A stretch of DNA of 64,000 bases from NCBI RefSeq assembly GCF_003997495.1, contig NZ_RZRU01000016.1:87126-151125 (forward strand), given 5' to 3'. The notes under the pieces are model-generated. The model was not told the origin of the DNA. It made no database searches and saw only the letters and a list, made by a program, of their open reading frames with translations. This document shows, piece by piece, positions 32,063 to 40,339 of the stretch (position 1 is its first letter; each line of letters begins with the position of its first letter). A program made the translations under genes and the position numbers. The stretch is from Mesorhizobium sp. M7A.F.Ca.US.008.03.1.1. Lineage in GTDB: Bacteria > Pseudomonadota > Alphaproteobacteria > Rhizobiales > Rhizobiaceae.

Positions 32063-32493
32063 GCTGCCTTTGCCGGAAGCGCCTTGGCCGAAAGTGCCAC
32101 CTCGATGTTGCCCTTGATGGCGTTGGAATAGGGGCAAACCTGGTGCGCTGCCGATACAAGCGCTTCTGCCGCCGCCTGATCAAGACCTTTTGTTTCCGCC
32201 GCGAGCGAAACGTCGAGCACAAATCCGCCCTGTGCATTGCTGTGCAGGCTGACATTGGCCGTCACCGAGGCATCCTGCAGCGACAGTTTCTGCTTGCCGG
32301 CGATGAAGCGCATGGCGCTTTCGAAGCAGGCGGCATAGCCGGCGGCGAAAAGCTGCTCGGGATTGGTGGCGCCACCCTTGCCGCCAAGCTCCTTGGGCAT
32401 GGCAAGGTCGAGGCTGAGCAAGCCATCGTCGCTCTGGACATGGCCGGCGCGGCCGCCGACGGCGCGGGCTTGGGTAGAATACAATGCAGGCAT
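32059..32493 (-). CDS. ohr: Organic hydroperoxide reductase Ohr
   Basis: This thiol peroxidase of 144 residues reduces organic hydroperoxides using lipoyl donors. Redox cysteines are Cys56 (QLFAAGYAACFESAM) and Cys120 (AAHQVCPYSNAIKGN). The N-terminus MPALYSTQARAVGGRAGHVQ is typical Ohr. It is first in the ohr-ohrR operon, and a perfect palindrome lies just upstream of its start. Confidence 0.95.
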   Translation of the reverse strand: MPALYSTQARAVGGRAGHVQSDDGLLSLDLAMPKELGGKGGATNPEQLFAAGYAACFESAMRFIAGKQKLSLQDASVTANVSLHSNAQGGFVLDVSLAAETKGLDQAAAEALVSAAHQVCPYSNAIKGNIEVALSAKALPAKAA

Positions 32494-32509
32494 TTCATTT
32501 CTCCATTTA

Positions 32510-32540
32510 AATCGTGCACGATTATTTAGTACACGATATA
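32510..32540. promoter_or_regulatory. OhrR operator candidates upstream of ohr
   Basis: A perfect 14-bp palindrome AATCGTGCACGATT (32510-32523) begins 17 bases before the ohr start. A related half-conserved site, on the minus strand TATCGTGTACTAAAT, lies next to it at about 32526-32540. Two adjacent sites with the shared ATCGTG core fit autorepression of ohr-ohrR by OhrR. Assignment is from position and symmetry. Confidence 0.6.
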
Positions 32541-32587
32541 AATCGAGTCAACCGCCGACTTTCCGCCAGCCAGCTTCCGGAAACGAA

Positions 32588-32611
32588 AAAAGGCGGCCGA
32601 AGCCGCCTTTT
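32588..32611 (-). terminator. Terminator after rplS
   Basis: GGCGGC (32592-32597), loop CGAA, GCCGCC (32602-32607), flanked by A and T tracts on either side, so it can work in both directions. It lies 20 bases past the rplS stop. Confidence 0.85.
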
Positions 32612-32631
32612 CAAACTTGCTCGCCGAAAAT

Positions 32632-33180
32632 TTATTCGGCGGTGGCTGCTTCGGTTGCCTTTGCGGCTTCAGCTGCCTCGGCAGCGGCCTTCTTCTCGGC
32701 GGCGTCCTGAGCGGCCTTCTCGACGGCCAGGGCCTCGGCTGCTGCCACCTTCTCGGCCTCGATGCGGGCCTTCTCGGCGTTCAGCGCATCGCGCTCCTCA
32801 TCGTTCAGCTTGCGGGCGCGCACGCCGGTGTTTTCCGAAATACGGGCCGATTTGCCGCGACGATCGCGCAGGTAGTAGAGCTTGGCGCGACGCACCTTGC
32901 CGCGGCGAACGATTTCGACGCCTTCAACCATCGGTGAGTAGACCGGGAACACGCGCTCGACGCCTTCACCGTAGGAAATCTTGCGAACCGTGAAGTTCTC
33001 CTGGAAGCCGGCGCCGGCGCGGGCGATAACGACGCCCTCATAGGCCTGAACGCGGGTGCGGGTGCCCTCGGTCACGCGGACCTGGACGCGCACGGTGTCG
33101 CCGGGCTGGAATTCGGGAAGCTTGCGCTTGGCTTCGATCTTGGCGGCCTGTTCGGCCTCGAGCTGACGGAGAATATCCAT
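32632..33180 (-). CDS. rplS: 50S ribosomal protein L19
   Basis: L19 lies at the 30S-50S interface. The first 115 residues are the core protein: FQPGDTVRVQVRVTEGTRTR, then QAYEGVVIARAGAGFQENFT and RRGKVRRAKLYYLRDRRGKS. The remaining 65 residues form a Glu/Ala/Lys-rich helical tail (EAEKVAAAEALAVEKAAQDA and so on) that is an extension compared with the enterobacterial protein. Similar tails occur in rhizobial L19. It is separated from trmD-rimM by the oppositely oriented TSUP gene. Confidence 0.95.
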   Translation of the reverse strand: MDILRQLEAEQAAKIEAKRKLPEFQPGDTVRVQVRVTEGTRTRVQAYEGVVIARAGAGFQENFTVRKISYGEGVERVFPVYSPMVEGVEIVRRGKVRRAKLYYLRDRRGKSARISENTGVRARKLNDEERDALNAEKARIEAEKVAAAEALAVEKAAQDAAEKKAAAEAAEAAKATEAATAE

Positions 33181-33509
33181 CTCAAAAGTCCACTTCTTGT
33201 TCTTCCGACAGTCAGAGCGTCCGACACTCGCCTTGCAGTTCCATTGACCGCTTGGCTATGCCTTTTGTCTCCAAGACATTTGTCTTCGAAACATCAGGCA
33301 GGGGCGACTACACCGTCATTGTTGACGGGTCCGGCAGATTCTTTCTGGCCGGTACGGGCGGGCACATACAGCTATTTCGCTCACTTGTCACGCCTTGGCA
33401 GCGCAATTTCTGCTCGCATGGCACCATCGTAATCCTGCCGTGCCGGGTTGCGCCGGTCGTTCAGGCTTTCTAAGCCTGGAAATAACACAGTTTTGAGCGG
33501 CCGCATTCC
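33181..33509. other. Intergenic region between rplS and the TSUP gene
   Basis: These 329 bases lie between two divergent genes and should hold both promoters. Short open frames exist (one of 73 codons at 33252-33473) but they have no Shine-Dalgarno and no protein-like composition. I see no strong palindrome or RNA fold. Confidence 0.5.
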
Positions 33510-34262
33510 ATGTCTGTCTTCGATGCCATCCTGCTGTTTCTGGCAGGCTTTCTGTCAGGCGCCGCCAATGCGGTCGCCGGTGGCGGCACCTTCATCACCT
33601 TCGGCGCCATGACCCTTGTCGGCCTGCCGCCGATCGTCGCCAACGCCACCTCCTCGGTGACGCAGTTTCCAGGCTACATCACTTCGACCCTCGCCTACTC
33701 GGCCGATATCAGGCATTTCTGGCGCGGCGCGCTGCTGCTGTGCCTGATCTCGGCGGTCGGCGCGCTGGCCGGTGCGCTGATCCTGCTGGCGCTCGACAAT
33801 CCGTCGTTTCGCGCCCTGGTGCCGTGGCTGTTGCTGGCCGCGACGGCCCTGTTTGCCGCCGGCCCCTGGCTGAAGCCGGCGCCAAAGCCGGGACGGGAAG
33901 TGGCGGTGGGCTCGCTGGCCGGTTCCCTGGCGCAGTTCGTCACCGCCATCTATGGCGGCTTCTTTGGTGCCGGCATGGGCGTGATGATGCTGGCGACGCT
34001 CGGCCTGACCCAGGCCGGCGACTATCACCGGCTGAACGCGCTGAAGAACATGCTTGCCATGGTCATCGCCGCTGTCGCGATCGTCGTCTTCGTCTCGGGC
34101 GGCGTCGTCGCCTGGCCGCAGGCGATCATCATGATCCCGGGCGGCGCGCTGGGCGGCTATGCCGGCGTCTGGATCGCCAAGCGCGTGCCACAGAACGCGG
34201 TGCGCGGCTTTGTCGTCGCCGTCGGCCTGTTTTTGGCCTTCTACTATTTCGCCAAGGGCTGA
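33510..34262 (+). CDS. TSUP-family (TauE/SafE) membrane permease
   Basis: This 250-residue membrane protein has about eight helices and the family's repeated GG-rich motif: FLAGFLSGAANAVAGGGTFI in the first half and TAIYGGFFGAGMGVMMLATL in the second. TSUP proteins export or import sulfite, sulfonates and related organic anions. The substrate here is unknown. It is inserted, in opposite orientation, between rplS and trmD. Its last 19 bases overlap the end of trmD. Confidence 0.9.
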   Translation: MSVFDAILLFLAGFLSGAANAVAGGGTFITFGAMTLVGLPPIVANATSSVTQFPGYITSTLAYSADIRHFWRGALLLCLISAVGALAGALILLALDNPSFRALVPWLLLAATALFAAGPWLKPAPKPGREVAVGSLAGSLAQFVTAIYGGFFGAGMGVMMLATLGLTQAGDYHRLNALKNMLAMVIAAVAIVVFVSGGVVAWPQAIIMIPGGALGGYAGVWIAKRVPQNAVRGFVVAVGLFLAFYYFAKG

Positions 34263-34945
34263 GCAGCGGCAAGCAGGTCCGGACGCCTCTCGGCTGTCAG
34301 CTTCTCTGACTCCGCGCGCCGCCAGGCGGCAATCTTCCTGTGATTGCCCGAAATCAGCACCTCGGGAATCTCGCGGCCCTCGAATTCCTGCGGCCGCGTA
34401 TAGTGCGGATGTTCGAGCAAGCCGTTTTCAAAGCTCTCTTCCTCGCCCGATACCGCGTTGCCCATCACGCCGGGCAACAGCCGCACCACGGCGTCGAGCA
34501 GCACGAGCGCCGCCGGCTCGCCACCCGACAGGATGAAATCGCCGATGGAGACTTCCTCCAATCTCCGCGCGTCGATCACCCGCTGGTCGACGCCTTCGAA
34601 GCGGCCGCACAGGATGATGGCGCCCGGCCCTGCGGCCAGTTCGCGCACGCGGACCTGGGTTAGCGGCTTGCCGCGCGGGCTCATCAGCAGGCGTGGCCGC
34701 AGATCGCCTTCGGGCGAAGCATGGTCGATGGCTTTCGCCAACACGTCGGCGCGCATCACCATGCCGGCGCCGCCGCCGGCGGGCGTGTCGTCGACGGTGC
34801 GATGGCGGTCGGTGGCGAAGTCGCGGATCTGGATCGCTTCCAGCGACCACGTCCCGGCCTCGAGCGCCCGCCCGGCCAGCGAGACGCCAAGCGCACCCGG
34901 GAACATTTCGGGGTAAAGCGTCAGCACCGAAGCGGAAAAACTCAC
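34244..34945 (-). CDS. trmD: tRNA (guanine37-N1)-methyltransferase
   Basis: This SPOUT-class methyltransferase makes m1G37 and prevents frameshifting. The 233-residue protein has the knot region LLMSPRGKPLTQVRVRELAA, then IILCGRFEGVDQRVIDARRL and FILSGGEPAALVLLDAVVRL. It starts FSASVLTLYPEMFPGALGVS. Its ATG overlaps the rimM stop (ATGA). It is convergent with and overlaps the TSUP gene by 19 bases. Confidence 0.96.
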   Translation of the reverse strand: MSFSASVLTLYPEMFPGALGVSLAGRALEAGTWSLEAIQIRDFATDRHRTVDDTPAGGGAGMVMRADVLAKAIDHASPEGDLRPRLLMSPRGKPLTQVRVRELAAGPGAIILCGRFEGVDQRVIDARRLEEVSIGDFILSGGEPAALVLLDAVVRLLPGVMGNAVSGEEESFENGLLEHPHYTRPQEFEGREIPEVLISGNHRKIAAWRRAESEKLTAERRPDLLAAAQPLAK

Positions 34946-35541
34946 CGGTTGCCCCCGGCATCGCTCGGTCCGCGCGGCCTGCCCTTCGGGTCGAAGTCTT
35001 CCTCACGCGGGCCATCGCCATCCTCGTCCTCGACCAGCCCGGCTGCCGCCGGATCGACGCGGACGAAGCCATCGGCGATGGACACTTGTGGCACCGCGGC
35101 CTGCGTGAACGGGATCAGCACGCCCTTGCGCCCGCCCAGCGTCACATCGAGAATGTCGCCGCCGCCGAAATTGTGCACCGCGACCACCTTGCCAAGCACG
35201 GCAGCCGTGTCGTCGCGGACTTCGAGGCCGACGAGGTCGGCATGATAGAATTCATCTTCCTCGCCATCGTCCGGCAGCATCGAACGGTCGACGAACAGCT
35301 CCGTGCCGGCCAGCGCCTCGGCCGCGTTGCGGTCGGAAACGCCCTTGAAGCGGACCACGACGACGGTGTTGGCGGGCCTGATGTCGACGATCTGGAAGGC
35401 GCGGCCGTCCCGGGCGTAGAGTGGCCCGTAATCGGCCAGCGCCAGCGGCTCACCGGTGAAGGTCTTCACCCGCAATTCGCCCTTGATGCCATGGGCTGCG
35501 CCGATCACGGCCATCTGGACAGGGTTCTGGAGCTTGCTCAT
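34942..35541 (-). CDS. rimM: Ribosome maturation factor RimM
   Basis: RimM assists 30S head assembly around S19. The 199-residue protein has the N-terminal barrel QMAVIGAAHGIKGELRVKTF and the PRC-like C-terminal domain EDEFYHADLVGLEVRDDTAA and LDVTLGGRKGVLIPFTQAAV. An acidic tail of about 35 residues (VEDEDGDGPREEDFD) follows and is not part of the core fold. The ATG at 35541 is used; an upstream start adds 11 residues. The usual upstream neighbour rpsP is absent, and the divergent xerC stands there instead. Confidence 0.93.
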   Translation of the reverse strand: MSKLQNPVQMAVIGAAHGIKGELRVKTFTGEPLALADYGPLYARDGRAFQIVDIRPANTVVVVRFKGVSDRNAAEALAGTELFVDRSMLPDDGEEDEFYHADLVGLEVRDDTAAVLGKVVAVHNFGGGDILDVTLGGRKGVLIPFTQAAVPQVSIADGFVRVDPAAAGLVEDEDGDGPREEDFDPKGRPRGPSDAGGNR

Positions 35542-35638
35542 GGCGAAATATCCTTTGGCCTGCTCTAACCCCACGCGGCTGTCATTTCAATGACGGGCTC
35601 TTCACCGCTTCCTAACCCGAATACTCGAAAATGCCGCC

Positions 35639-36577
35639 ATGCAGGAATTCCTCATCCCGGCCAAACGCGATCTCCAGGCGGCGCGCGAAAGCTGGCTGAA
35701 GATGCTCGCGCGAGAACGTCGGCTGTCGCCGGCGACAGTCGAAGCCTATGAGCGCGACACGCGCCAATTCCTGCATTTCCTCACCGGCCATTGCGGCGGT
35801 CCGCCCGGTATTTCGGACATTGCCAATCTGCGCCCGGCCGATCTGCGCGGCTTCCTCGCGGCGCGGCGCAACGCCGGCGCCGGTGCTCGCACACTTGGCC
35901 GCGGGCTGGCCGGCATCCGATCGCTGCTGCGTTTCCTCGAGCGGCGCGGCCTCGCCAATGCGGCGGGTGCGGCAGCACTGCGCGCACCGCGCCAACCCAA
36001 ATCGCTGCCCAAGCCGCTGACGGCGAGTGACGCCAAGCATGTCGTGTCAATCGAAGGCCAATTGGCGGAAGAACCCTGGATCGCGGCCCGCAACGCCGCC
36101 GTGCTGACACTGCTCTACGGCTCCGGCCTGCGCATTTCCGAGGCGCTCGGCCTGGCCGGCACCGATCTGGCGTCGGCGACCGACACGGTGCTGCGCGTTA
36201 CCGGCAAGGGCGGCAAGACGCGCCTGGTGCCGGTGCTGCCGGTGGCGCTGCGCGCAATCGCCGAATATCGCCGGCTCTGCCCCTATCATCTCGACCCCAA
36301 GGGCCTGCTGTTTCGCGGCGCCCGCGGCGGCCCGCTAAACCCGGCCATCGTCCAGCGCGACATGGCCAAACTGCGCTCGGCGCTCAACCTGCCCGATACC
36401 GCGACGCCGCATGCGCTGCGCCATTCCTTCGCCACGCATCTGCTCGGGCGCGGCGGCGACCTGCGCACCATCCAGGAACTACTCGGCCACGCCAGCCTGT
36501 CGACGACGCAGATCTACACCGGCGTCGACACCTCAAGACTGCTCGAAATTTACGAATCGGCGCATCCGCGGGCATGA
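35639..36577 (+). CDS. xerC: Tyrosine recombinase XerC
   Basis: This is a site-specific recombinase that resolves chromosome dimers at dif, with FtsK (also in this window) as activator. The 312-residue protein has the SAM-like N-terminal domain (RERRLSPATVEAYERDTRQF) and the catalytic domain with the R-K-H-R-H-Y set: YGSGLRISEAL, GKGGKTRLVPV, ATPHALRHSFATHLL, ELLGHASLSTTQIY. XerC and XerD are hard to tell apart by eye. The XerC name rests on its N-terminal style and its location near the TCA-cycle block in other rhizobia. It is divergent from rimM. Confidence 0.85.
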   Translation: MQEFLIPAKRDLQAARESWLKMLARERRLSPATVEAYERDTRQFLHFLTGHCGGPPGISDIANLRPADLRGFLAARRNAGAGARTLGRGLAGIRSLLRFLERRGLANAAGAAALRAPRQPKSLPKPLTASDAKHVVSIEGQLAEEPWIAARNAAVLTLLYGSGLRISEALGLAGTDLASATDTVLRVTGKGGKTRLVPVLPVALRAIAEYRRLCPYHLDPKGLLFRGARGGPLNPAIVQRDMAKLRSALNLPDTATPHALRHSFATHLLGRGGDLRTIQELLGHASLSTTQIYTGVDTSRLLEIYESAHPRA

Positions 36578-36638
36578 ACCCTTTAATTTCGCAGTACCGA
36601 TTAACCGTTTTGCCGCTTTTCGGTCCTAGAAGAGGCTC

Positions 36639-37709
36639 ATGAAACGCGTCATAGCCATCGCCGACCGCGCAGCGTCCATATCGCTGAAGCTGCTTGTTGC
36701 GCTCAACGTCCTGTTTTTCCTGTCTTTCCTTGCCGTCTTGCTGTTCGCGGCCGGCAGGGCGCATGCCGAAATTCCGACCTGCACCGGAGCCGACATGCTG
36801 TCGGCTTTGCAGAAGAACGATCCGGCGACCTACCGCAAGATCGAAGCGGAAGCCGCCGCGACGCCGAACGGCAAAGGCCTGTTGTGGAAGCTGGAAAAGC
36901 CGGGCGAAAAGCCGTCCTTCCTGTTCGGCACCATGCATATGACGGACCCGCGCGTGACCACGCTGCCACCGGATGCGCAGAAGGCCTATGACGCCGCCGG
37001 CACCATCGTCATCGAAACCACCGACGTGCTCGACAAGCAGAAGATGATGGTCGCGATGCTCAAGGAGCCGGACCTGATGATGTTCACCGATTCGACGACG
37101 CTGGCGTCGTTGCTGTCGCCGGACGATGCGGCGGCCATGAACACCGCGCTCGACGCGCGCGGCATCCCGCCAGCGACCGTTGCCAAGATGAAGCCGTGGA
37201 TGCTTTCGGCGATGATGGCACTGCCGGCCTGCGAACTCGCCCGCCAATCCGGCGGCGCCCCGGTGCTCGATGTCAGGCTGGCGGAGGGTGCAAAGGCTTC
37301 CGGCAAGCCGGTGGAAGGATTGGAGACGGCTGAAAGCCAGTTGCGCGCCATGGCCTCGCTGCCGCTGGCATTTCACATGAAGGGCCTCGTCGACACGCTG
37401 AAGCTCGGCGACAAGGTCAACGACATCAACGAAACCATGATCGTGCTCTACCAGCGCGGCGACACCGGCATGTTCTGGCCGCTGTTTCGCGTGGCCATGC
37501 CGGAAGGCACGGACGACCCCGCGGGCTATGCGGCGTTCGAGGAAACCATGATCACCAGCCGCAACAAGGTGATGGTCGAGCGTGCCGAACCGATCCTTGC
37601 CAGGGGCAACGTCTTCATGGCGGTCGGCGCCCTCCACCTTCCCGGCCCCGAAGGCCTGGTCGAGGATTTCCGCAAGGCAGGTTACACCGTCACGCCTGTT
37701 GGACTTTAG
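36639..37709 (+). CDS. TraB/GumN family protein
   Basis: The 356-residue protein has an N-terminal membrane anchor or signal (LKLLVALNVLFFLSFLAVLL) and the TraB/GumN fold of the Tiki-like metalloprotease superfamily. The two paired motifs are FLFGTMHMTDPRV near residue 90 and FMAVGALHLPGPEGLVEDF near 330, and a conserved Glu lies in GTIVIETTDV. Together they suggest a metal-dependent hydrolase in the periplasm. The substrate is unknown. It follows xerC by 61 bases on the same strand. Confidence 0.87.
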   Translation: MKRVIAIADRAASISLKLLVALNVLFFLSFLAVLLFAAGRAHAEIPTCTGADMLSALQKNDPATYRKIEAEAAATPNGKGLLWKLEKPGEKPSFLFGTMHMTDPRVTTLPPDAQKAYDAAGTIVIETTDVLDKQKMMVAMLKEPDLMMFTDSTTLASLLSPDDAAAMNTALDARGIPPATVAKMKPWMLSAMMALPACELARQSGGAPVLDVRLAEGAKASGKPVEGLETAESQLRAMASLPLAFHMKGLVDTLKLGDKVNDINETMIVLYQRGDTGMFWPLFRVAMPEGTDDPAGYAAFEETMITSRNKVMVERAEPILARGNVFMAVGALHLPGPEGLVEDFRKAGYTVTPVGL

Positions 37710-37721
37710 CTTTACTGACCT

Positions 37722-38201
37722 TCACTTGGCCAGGATCTGAGCCAGCATCGCCGGAACGATGATCCGGTGGAATGGCATGATGATCGCCAGATAGGTCCGC
37801 CCGAGCCAATTGTGCGTCTTGACGATCGTCGATACAGCCACTTCCTGCCGGCCCATGCCAAGATCCCTGACGTCGACCACGACACGGAAATCGAGATGCC
37901 GGTCGTCCATGCCAAGCACGACCTTGCCGGGAATCTGGCTGATGAGCGGAAATATCCCGATCCGGCCGTGCGGCAACACGGCAGGTTCCAAGCCGGTCTT
38001 CAGCCGGAATGGCCTGACGGCAAGGTTGCGCAGCGCCATGAGCCTGCCGATCCAGGGCGGTGTTCGCCCCAGGGCGCGTTCCGCCGCGCCGAGTGCGGTT
38101 AAAGAAAGACCTTCAGTGACCAGCACATATCGGTCGGCGAACTGGGCTCCGGCGAGAGCATCCCAGTGATTCGAAACGACCTGTGCTGCGGGATTTGTCA
38201 T
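37722..38201 (-). CDS. DUF2867-family protein
   Basis: The 159-residue soluble protein resembles DUF2867, a START-like fold family. The core reads GRIGIFPLISQIPGKVVLGM then DDRHLDFRVVVDVRDLG, and the C-terminal LGRTYLAIIMPFHRIIVPAM is family-typical. The function is unknown. ATG 38201 is preferred over upstream in-frame ATGs because the longer version adds a disordered Arg-rich leader. It is convergent with the TraB/GumN gene. Confidence 0.75.
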   Translation of the reverse strand: MTNPAAQVVSNHWDALAGAQFADRYVLVTEGLSLTALGAAERALGRTPPWIGRLMALRNLAVRPFRLKTGLEPAVLPHGRIGIFPLISQIPGKVVLGMDDRHLDFRVVVDVRDLGMGRQEVAVSTIVKTHNWLGRTYLAIIMPFHRIIVPAMLAQILAK

Positions 38202-38393
38202 GGCAAAATCCTCTGAATCGACCATAGCAGGCACAAACCTGGCGCGCTGCGTGGCGAAACGACGCCGTTCAGGCTGCGGAAAGGCAGGATTGTCCTTGTT
38301 TTTGGCGTTTTCCAACCCTAGCGTGAAACCAGTTCAATGATTGCGCGTTGAATGGTGTTGATTGATATTTTTTCATCCACGGAGGACACTTTT

Positions 38394-38747
38394 ATGGCGA
38401 ACGCACCGAATCCAAACGATCCGTTCAACCCCAACACCACCAACACCACCATCAAACAGAGCGGTGGCGGCGGTAGTGGCTGGCTGATTGCGCTGGTCGT
38501 CGTTATTCTGGCGGTTGTCGCGTATTATGTTTTCGGAAGAAGTGGTGAGCACCCGGCACCAGCCGAGCCGCCGGCGGCCAGCACGCCGGCCCCCGCGCCC
38601 GCACCGGCAGAACCGATGAAGCCAGCCGAACCGGCTCCCGCAGCACCTGCTCCGGCCGCGCCTGCCCCAGCCGCGCCTGCACCCGCAGAACCTGCTCCTG
38701 CTCCGGCCCCGGCACCCGCGCCGGCTCCTGCCGCACCGGCCAACTGA
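38394..38747 (+). CDS. Membrane-anchored Ala/Pro-rich protein
   Basis: The 117-residue product has a short polar N-terminus (NAPNPNDPFNPNTTNTTIK), a Gly-rich turn, a single membrane helix (about 31-49, GWLIALVVVILAVVAYYVFG) and a tail of about 65 residues made almost only of Ala, Pro and Glu in PAPAE/APA repeats. The tail should be an extended rod in the periplasm. No enzyme domain is present. GGAGG lies upstream of the ATG, and a strong terminator follows. The function is unknown; the layout recalls spacer or envelope-spanning proteins. Confidence 0.75.
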   Translation: MANAPNPNDPFNPNTTNTTIKQSGGGGSGWLIALVVVILAVVAYYVFGRSGEHPAPAEPPAASTPAPAPAPAEPMKPAEPAPAAPAPAAPAPAAPAPAEPAPAPAPAPAPAPAAPAN

Positions 38748-38766
38748 TCGGCTCGATATCAAATAC

Positions 38767-38800
38767 AAACGGCCCGCTGAGAAGCGGGCCGTTTTGTTTT
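38767..38800 (+). terminator. Strong rho-independent terminator
   Basis: AAACGGCCCGCT (38767-38778), loop GAGA, AGCGGGCCGTTT (38783-38794), then TGTTTT. This is a 12-bp perfect stem with a T tract, 20 bases past the Ala/Pro-rich gene and between it and the convergent lpdA. Confidence 0.92.
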
Positions 38801-38847
38801 AGCCGTTGGAGGCTTGGCGCCAAGCCACCCGGCGCATCGGGAGCGCC

Positions 38848-40254
38848 TCAGATGTGGATCGGCTTGAAGAACGTCGCCAGCGCCGCCTCCTTGATCGCCT
38901 CCGACATCGTCGGATGCGCGTGGCAGGTGCGGGCGAGATCCTCGGACGAGCCTCCGAACTCCATCAGCACCGCCGCCTCGTGGATCATCTCGCCGGCGCC
39001 GAAGCCGACGATATGCACGCCGAGCACACGGTCGCTCGTCTTGTCGGCGAGGATCTTCACAAAACCGTCCGTGTGCAGCATGGCGCGCGCCCGGCCATTG
39101 GCGCTGAACGGGAACTTTCCGACCTTGTAGTCGATGCCGGCCTTCTTCAGCTCTTCCTCGGTCTTGCCGACCGAGGCGATTTCCGGGCTGGTGTAGACGA
39201 CGCTCGGAATGACGTCATAATTCACGTGGCCGGCCTGGCCGGCAATGGTTTCCGCTACCGCCACGCCCTCGTCCTCGGCCTTGTGCGCCAGCATCGGCCC
39301 GGCGATGACATCGCCGATGGCATAGATGCCAGGGACATTGGTCTTGAGATGACCGTCGGTCTTGACCCGGCCGCGCTCGTCGACCTCGACGCCGGCTTCC
39401 TTCAGCCCGAGACTGTCGGCATAGGCGCGGCGGCCGGTGGCGATCAGCACGGCATCGGCCTCGATGGTCTCAGCGGCGCCGCCCTTGACCGGCTCGAAGG
39501 TGACCGTGGCACCCTTCTTGGCCTTGGCGACGCCGGTGACCTTGGCGCCGAGCTTGAACTCAAAGCCCTGCTTTGAAAGCAAGCGCTGAAACTGCTTGGA
39601 GACCTCGCCGTCCATGCCGCCCAGGATGGTGTCGAGGAATTCGACCACGGTGACCTTGGCGCCGAGCCGCGCCCACACCGAGCCGAGCTCGAGCCCGATG
39701 ACACCGCCGCCGACCACCACCAGATGGCCCGGCACCTTGTCCAGCGACAATGCGCCGGTCGACGACACGATCACCTTCTCGTCGATGTCGACCTTGACGC
39801 CGGGAATGCCCGCAACGTCCGAGCCGGTGGCGATGACGATGTTCTTCGTCTCGATCTCCTCGACTCTACCGTCCTCGGAGGTGACCGAGACCTTGCCGGC
39901 CGCGACCACCTTGCCGGTGCCGCGAAAGCTGTCGATCTTGTTCTTCTTGAACAGGAAGGCGACGCCGTTGACGTTCGACGACACCGTCGCATCCTTGTGC
40001 GCCATCATCTTCGTCAAGTTCAATTTCGGCGCCGATATCTCGACGCCGAGCGTGTCAAAGGAATGGCCGGCCTCGGCGAACATCTCGGAAGCATGGAGCA
40101 GCGCCTTGGATGGTATGCAGCCGATGTTGAGGCAGGTGCCGCCGAAGGTTGCGTTCTTCTCGATCACCGCAACCCTGAGCCCGAGCTGCGCCGCTTTGAT
40201 GGCGCAGACATAGCCGCCCGGTCCCGATCCGATGATAACGACGTCATAAGCCAT
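38848..40254 (-). CDS. lpdA: Dihydrolipoyl dehydrogenase (E3)
   Basis: E3 of the 2-oxoglutarate dehydrogenase complex (468 residues) reoxidises dihydrolipoamide with NAD. It has the FAD fold DVVIIGSGPGGYVCAIKAAQ, the redox disulfide GGTCLNIGCIPSKALL, the NAD fold VVVGGGVIGLELGSVWARLG and the C-terminal catalytic His-Glu ARTCHAHPTMSEAIKEA. ATG 40254 precedes MAYDVV. It ends the leftward TCA block, downstream of sucB and three accessory genes, and serves SucA-SucB. Confidence 0.96.
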   Translation of the reverse strand: MAYDVVIIGSGPGGYVCAIKAAQLGLRVAVIEKNATFGGTCLNIGCIPSKALLHASEMFAEAGHSFDTLGVEISAPKLNLTKMMAHKDATVSSNVNGVAFLFKKNKIDSFRGTGKVVAAGKVSVTSEDGRVEEIETKNIVIATGSDVAGIPGVKVDIDEKVIVSSTGALSLDKVPGHLVVVGGGVIGLELGSVWARLGAKVTVVEFLDTILGGMDGEVSKQFQRLLSKQGFEFKLGAKVTGVAKAKKGATVTFEPVKGGAAETIEADAVLIATGRRAYADSLGLKEAGVEVDERGRVKTDGHLKTNVPGIYAIGDVIAGPMLAHKAEDEGVAVAETIAGQAGHVNYDVIPSVVYTSPEIASVGKTEEELKKAGIDYKVGKFPFSANGRARAMLHTDGFVKILADKTSDRVLGVHIVGFGAGEMIHEAAVLMEFGGSSEDLARTCHAHPTMSEAIKEAALATFFKPIHI

Positions 40255-40273
40255 GATACTGTCCTTCCGTTTT

Positions 40274-40322
40274 GAGCATGATGCCAAAAAGTGTGACGCG
40301 GTTTTCGGATAACATCATGCTC
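40274..40322. repeat. Rhizobial GAGCATGATG palindromic element
   Basis: GAGCATGATG (40274-40283) and CATCATGCTC (40313-40322) are perfect 10-bp inverted repeats enclosing CCAAAAAGTG...GGTTTTCGG, which also pair partly. It lies between the SDR gene and lpdA. A degenerate relative lies after ftsY (59269-59312). Elements of this form are frequent between rhizobial genes. Confidence 0.75.
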
Positions 40323-40339
40323 GATCTGCCTGAGAGCGC

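Noticed and set aside
33252..33473. 73-codon frame between rplS and the TSUP gene
   Set aside because: No Shine-Dalgarno and no recognisable composition, and it lies in a region that must hold two promoters.
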